Shown piece after piece: positions 8,499 through 11,449 of a stretch of 11,449 bases of DNA. Each line of letters starts with the position of its first letter. The first letter of the stretch is position 1. The stretch comes from Funneliformis mosseae (taxonomy: Eukaryota > Glomeromycota > Glomeromycetes > Glomerales > Glomeraceae). The stretch is from assembly GCA_910592005.1 (NCBI GenBank), contig CAJVPP010003503.1, positions 1 to 11,449 of the forward strand, written 5' to 3'. The notes under the pieces were generated by a model. That model had not been told where the DNA came from. It was given only the letters and a program-made list of their open reading frames with translations, and made no database searches. A program made the position numbers and the translations under genes.

Positions 8499-8739
8499 AC
8501 AAAATTTCCTTAATTTATTTACCAATTTTATACAAAATTAAGCTAATACAGCATGACGTGATTTTTTTTTGTGAATAGTTCCCAGTTTGCTCATTGGTCT
8601 AACATAATTTATTAAATAAGAATAACGTGTAGAATTAACCTTTACATACCACTAAAAGTCGATAAGTTTCTATATCCTCAAGTTGAAAAATCAAAATATA
8701 TCCTGATACATATCCTGAACTAAGCAAATGACAAACACC

Positions 8740-9360
8740 TTCGATTTTTTCTCTCAAAGAATCGGTCTAATTTGTAATAAGGGTAGGTAACCTGATTTAA
8801 CATTAAATAATCGTCTTGACATTTCAAATAAACCAAAGTCAATTCCGAAGCGGAAATGGGTTGTAGTATATCCTTTGTTCAGGTGAATGTAGAGAGGTAG
8901 GAACTGGATCCAAACTTCTATTGGGATAACGTAATTGCTTGCATGCAGTATTGCCAATTTGCATACATTATACAATTTAACTTTTATACAAAATCACAAA
9001 TGGATTCGATGCCTTCGAAGCATTTTGCGCTTTGTAGGTGCAGAAATTATTTCTATTTACTAGAAGTAAGCTGCGCCATATTTCACATGATGAATGTTCT
9101 CGTAGTCTAATTTTCTTTAAGGATACAGTCTTATAAAAGTATTTCATCAACATTTACCTAAATATTTTTCATCGATTGGGATAGAAACTTGATTATTTTT
9201 CAACTATATAACAAGTAATATCACTTAAATGAAGTTGTAAGTAAAATTTTTGCAGACAAAGCGGTTCGTACATTCTCAAATGGCATGGCATTTGCAAAAT
9301 TCCTATGCACGACCTCGTACTCTTTCAACTAGTCAATTCTTTAATACTTTTAATAACTGA
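8740..9360. other. Less AT-rich patch open in several frames; possible gene remnant
   Basis: Base composition here resembles the coding exons of the window more than its intergenic DNA. Several frames are open. On the minus strand, 8754-8975 gives 73 codons with a TATA-like word just upstream (8981-8988). On the plus strand, 8901-9110 begins ELDPNFYWDNVIACMQYC right after an in-frame TAG, and 9217-9333 contains KIFADKAVRTFSNGMAF. A minus-strand segment around 8650-8760 also reads well (EGVCHLLSSGYVSGY) and ends at a GTATGT donor-like site. These cannot all be coding. I recognise no family and assign none. Most likely this is a decayed gene or an unresolved multi-exon gene. Confidence 0.3.
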
Positions 9361-9667
9361 TAATAATGATTTAGTAGTCTTAACGATAAACTGCAACTTA
9401 AAAAAATTTCGTCAAATTATTACAGAAATTTTATTGAAATATACATTTTTTTAAACAAAAAAAAAAAAATAGAAAAGGTTTTTAACCCATGAAAATTTTC
9501 TCCTGAACATTTTTTCCCCAATGACTTAATTTACGCTACATATATTATAATATTGTAATCTAAATGTTTTAATAAAGAAATAGAAAGAACGATTCAATAT
9601 AAAAAAAAAAAGTTGAACAATTAAATAATAACAAAAATATTTTACCTTTATAATCGTAGATATTGCC
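9361..9667. other. 3' flank of the actinoporin-like gene
   Basis: This is AT-rich non-coding sequence with A-runs near 9458 and 9600. It contains the polyadenylation-signal candidate of the minus-strand gene. Confidence 0.5.
9568..9573 (-). terminator. Polyadenylation-signal candidate (ATTAAA)
   Basis: On the minus strand ATTAAA lies about 95 nt after the stop codon at 9668, within CTTTATTAAAAC. It is the common variant of the AATAAA signal. In such AT-rich DNA the position is suggestive only. Confidence 0.3.
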
Positions 9668-10402
9668 TCAGAAATTCTGCTTCATTTCTTTAACAAAAGG
9701 AGTTGTACTAATAGTACTATAATTTAAGATCTCAACTTCAATGGTTGGCGTTCCAGAATTTCCCATCGATCCCTTGTAAAGCAAATCATCACTTAGGACT
9801 CCGCGGTAAACTTTATTGTCCCCTTGATGAGGAAGTTCATGGTACATCTTGTCATATAATTCTAGACCAGTTTTAACGTAAGGTTAAATATTGTGATGTT
9901 TATGCTTGGCGGAGCGAACCCTTGAAATTCTTACCTTGATTAGCTCTGACACGACCTTTATAAACTTTTAAGTTCCACCAATTTGAGTAGAAGGCGTTAT
10001 TAAATGGGACGCTCCACATAAAGGCCAAGGATTCATTACGATCTTTGATATGGTACACAATGACTCCTACAGTTCCTGCAGCTACGCTAGCAACCTTGCG
10101 AGCTCCCCAAACTAACCCTTTATCACTTGAGAGTTTTGTAATAGGAAGCAGGTAATTGGATTTTCCATATTGAATATATACTTCAGGTTTCTCAAAAACT
10201 ACTTCTGGAGAAAGATTTTTGATGGCAATAGCAACTTTTCTGTTAACATCGCCTAGTTCCTGTAAACAAAAAAACAAAAGTTAACCTAAAAAAGCACAAT
10301 TCAATAATTTTTAATAATTTGATGAAAAATTAATTATACTTTTAAGAGATTTTTCATCAAGGAAGGAGTAATTTCCGAAACATCGTAAATGCCTGCTATC
10401 AT
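9668..10402 (-). CDS. Actinoporin-like pore-forming protein, three exons
   Basis: Exons 10402-10340, 10259-9935 and 9861-9668 total 582 nt, or 193 residues plus TGA. Introns are 80 nt (phase 0) and 73 nt (phase 1), with clear boundaries: GTATAA/TTTACAG and GTAAGA/GGTCTAG. The family consists of cytolysins that bind sphingomyelin/phosphocholine membranes and insert an N-terminal helix. Visible hallmarks are a 20-residue amphipathic N-terminal segment, the GARK and GTVGV strands (73-87), SVPF (104-107), YSNWWN (112-117) and a tyrosine-bearing helix (Y132, Y136). Of the lipid-binding residues known in the family, the Ser and Pro of SVP and three Tyr are kept. The second of the usual adjacent tyrosines is His137, the aromatic just before YSNWW is Phe111, and the usual RGD is QGD (142-144). 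An in-frame TAA lies four codons upstream of the ATG and no signal peptide is seen, so the product appears cytosolic unless a further 5' exon exists. Length is slightly above the usual mature 175-180. The family call is strong; activity and target are unknown. Confidence 0.88.
9862..9934 (-). other. Intron 2 of the actinoporin-like gene
   Basis: The 73-nt intron has donor CAAG/GTAAGA and acceptor GGTCTAG, with a branch-like TTTAACC about 20-25 nt before the acceptor. It is phase 1. Reading through it gives a different C-terminus and loses the conserved tyrosine helix. Confidence 0.8.
10260..10339 (-). other. Intron 1 of the actinoporin-like gene
   Basis: The 80-nt phase-0 intron has donor AAA/GTATAA and a strong acceptor, TTTTTTTGTTTACAG, with GGTTAAC as a possible branch point. 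Without splicing, the first exon meets TAA immediately after GTA. The donor deviates from GTAAG and may be weak. Confidence 0.7.
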
Positions 10403-10460
10403 GATTGAAATTTAACAGTACAGTACAGTTAAAGTGATGAGAAAAAAAAAAAAAATAAAA

Positions 10461-10482
10461 CGGAATATTTTTAAGTATTCCG
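10461..10482. repeat. Short inverted repeat upstream of the actinoporin-like gene
   Basis: CGGAATA (10461-10467) and TATTCCG (10476-10482) are exact complements separated by eight bases. It lies about 60-80 bp upstream of the start codon and could be a factor-binding palindrome or a 5'-UTR hairpin. Confidence 0.4.
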
Positions 10483-11120
10483 GTCGTATGATCATATTGT
10501 GCGACAAAGAGCATCAATGCATTTAACATTTGTAGTTACCTTATCAATAAAAAGTTCACAATGACAATATGATTTTATTACTAACCAATTTAAGCCTAAA
10601 TAAATAAAATTTTTATCCAGGTAATTAAGCGATATCTCAAAATTTTTAAAAAAAAATAAATACTTGACTCAGGATAGTTAAATAGAAATTAGTTAATATT
10701 TTCAATAATAAGTCCAACCATCAATAGAAAAAATATAAAAAGAATTTGAGATTTACTATTTATGTCAATCAATCGATTTTTAATGATAATTTTTTTATAC
10801 GCAAATTCTGACAAATTTTTTTCTCGTATAACACGATTAAGAAATTACTGCGCCATTTTGAGTATTTTGAGTCTAATTAGGCATCCAATAACAAGCTTTG
10901 GTAACTTTGCGACAATTACTCTCTTCTTTCCAAAAATGCACACATCGTGAGTTAAAATCACATTCAAAATCGTTTATATATTTTTGCGTGCTTATGCTTG
11001 TTCACGTGTCGCCAGTCATTTTCGTATGTTTGAATATCTTTCTCAATTTGTTAGACCGCGATTATTCTAACAATCATCCCATATGATTTATTGTTAAATG
11101 AGGAAATTAAATTGACAGTC

Positions 11121-11138
11121 GCGTCACAAATGTGACGC
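11121..11138. repeat. Perfect hairpin with 8-bp arms (GCGTCACA / TGTGACGC)
   Basis: GCGTCACA and TGTGACGC are exact complements around AA. The GC content is high against an AT-rich background, and CAGTC precedes it. It may be the end of an unrecognised mobile element or a binding palindrome. Confidence 0.45.
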
Positions 11139-11449
11139 CCGATTTAAATTTTATAGTGGACCTTACAATTAAAATGGTTCTTGCATTTTAAGCTCCCCAA
11201 AAGATTAAATTTTTTTTTTAAATTATGACTAATTAGTTGTAAAATTATGCAAAATTTAGAAACAATTATTAAAAGAAATATAAATTTATATGCGGTACGA
11301 AATTTTCCATTTTTATATGTATGAATTTTTTTTTGGATCTTAAACTTATAGAAAAAATCTTTTGTGCATTACAATTAAAATAGTTTATGTATTTATAATT
11401 TTACACAAATTAAACCTTTGTTTAAAAAAAAATACAACTGGCTTTAAAA

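Larger units (their letters stand above)
7741..8739. other. Gene-free interval with two perfect palindromes
   Basis: The first part is featureless AT-rich sequence, apart from the possible acceptor and terminal exon at 7835-7854 discussed under findings. The later part is slightly less AT-rich and contains the palindromes at 8280-8293 and 8483-8498. Open frames here (8095-8355 minus, 8375-8578 plus) are low-complexity and have no recognisable domain. Confidence 0.5.
10403..11449. other. Upstream region of the actinoporin-like gene and gene-free DNA
   Basis: A T-rich tract at 10441-10460 (pyrimidine-rich on the minus strand) lies about 40-60 nt before the start codon, as is common in fungal core promoters. 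A small inverted repeat follows at 10461-10482. Beyond 10530 the sequence is AT-rich, with overlapping short ORFs on the plus strand (10762-10950, 10898-11086) that I do not support as genes. A perfect hairpin lies at 11121-11138. The word ACAATTAAAAT occurs twice (near 11166 and 11370). Confidence 0.5.

Noticed and set aside
8375..8578. 67-codon ORF on the plus strand
   Set aside because: Low-complexity I/K/L/F composition typical of AT-rich non-coding DNA; crosses the AACGTT palindrome.
9240..9360. Tiny intron GTAAGT...TTTTTGCAG at about 9237-9255 with a following open frame
   Set aside because: The intron would be only about 19 nt, too short for normal splicing, and the frame ends soon after.
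10311..10529. 72-codon ORF on the minus strand upstream of the actinoporin-like exon 2
   Set aside because: It overlaps exon 1 of the actinoporin-like gene in another frame and includes a phenylalanine run from the T-tract; a shadow.
10762..11086. Two overlapping 62-codon ORFs on the plus strand
   Set aside because: Different frames over the same DNA, hydrophobic by composition, no domain, promoter or splice evidence.
1..11449. Bacterial or organellar origin
   Set aside because: Spliceosomal-type introns, a hAT transposase relic and DNA-transposon-like mini-elements point to a nuclear eukaryotic genome.

Overview
The window is strongly AT-rich eukaryotic DNA. Its genes are broken by short GT-AG introns of about 70-90 nt, and it is dense in repeats. 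There is no rRNA, tRNA, operon or CRISPR structure. BED-finger/hAT transposase debris, tiny introns and repeat-encoding mini-exons would suit an arbuscular mycorrhizal fungus (Glomeromycotina, Rhizophagus-like). An AT-rich invertebrate such as a hydrozoan is the main alternative, because the clearest gene is actinoporin-like. The organism assignment is inference and only moderately supported.

Layout: (1) 59-775, minus strand: remnant of a BED/hAT transposase gene with one intron, two in-frame stops and a frameshift. (2) 776-1442: AT-rich DNA with a cluster of TCGAT-type motifs. (3) 1443-1600: a TA-flanked mini-transposon whose terminal repeat supplies the stop codon of a small hydrophobic ORF (1587-1787, minus). 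(4) 2530-3075: two inverted arrays of a TTCGGGAA-type repeat that can fold into one long hairpin. (5) 3530-3675: a pogo/Tigger-like mini-element, followed by a TATA box and a predicted micro-exon gene at 3803-4434. (6) About 4618-7740: a tandem array with a period near 100-110 bp. Its units look like introns (GTAAG...AG), and at ten junctions they are separated by exactly three nucleotides. (7) 5831-6691: a non-autonomous hAT-like element inserted inside that array, with a near-perfect 8-bp target duplication. (8) 7741-9667: mostly non-coding, with a less AT-rich patch at about 8740-9360 that stays open in several frames and may be a gene remnant. (9) 9668-10402, minus strand: a complete three-exon gene for an actinoporin-like pore-forming protein of 193 residues without a signal peptide. 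(10) 10403-11449: its upstream region and further non-coding DNA.

The genes do not form an obvious pathway. Two things deserve attention. One is the micro-exon gene together with the array of intron-like units separated by 3-nt spacers, which may be one transcription unit ending near 7854. The other is the spliced, apparently cytoplasmic actinoporin homologue.
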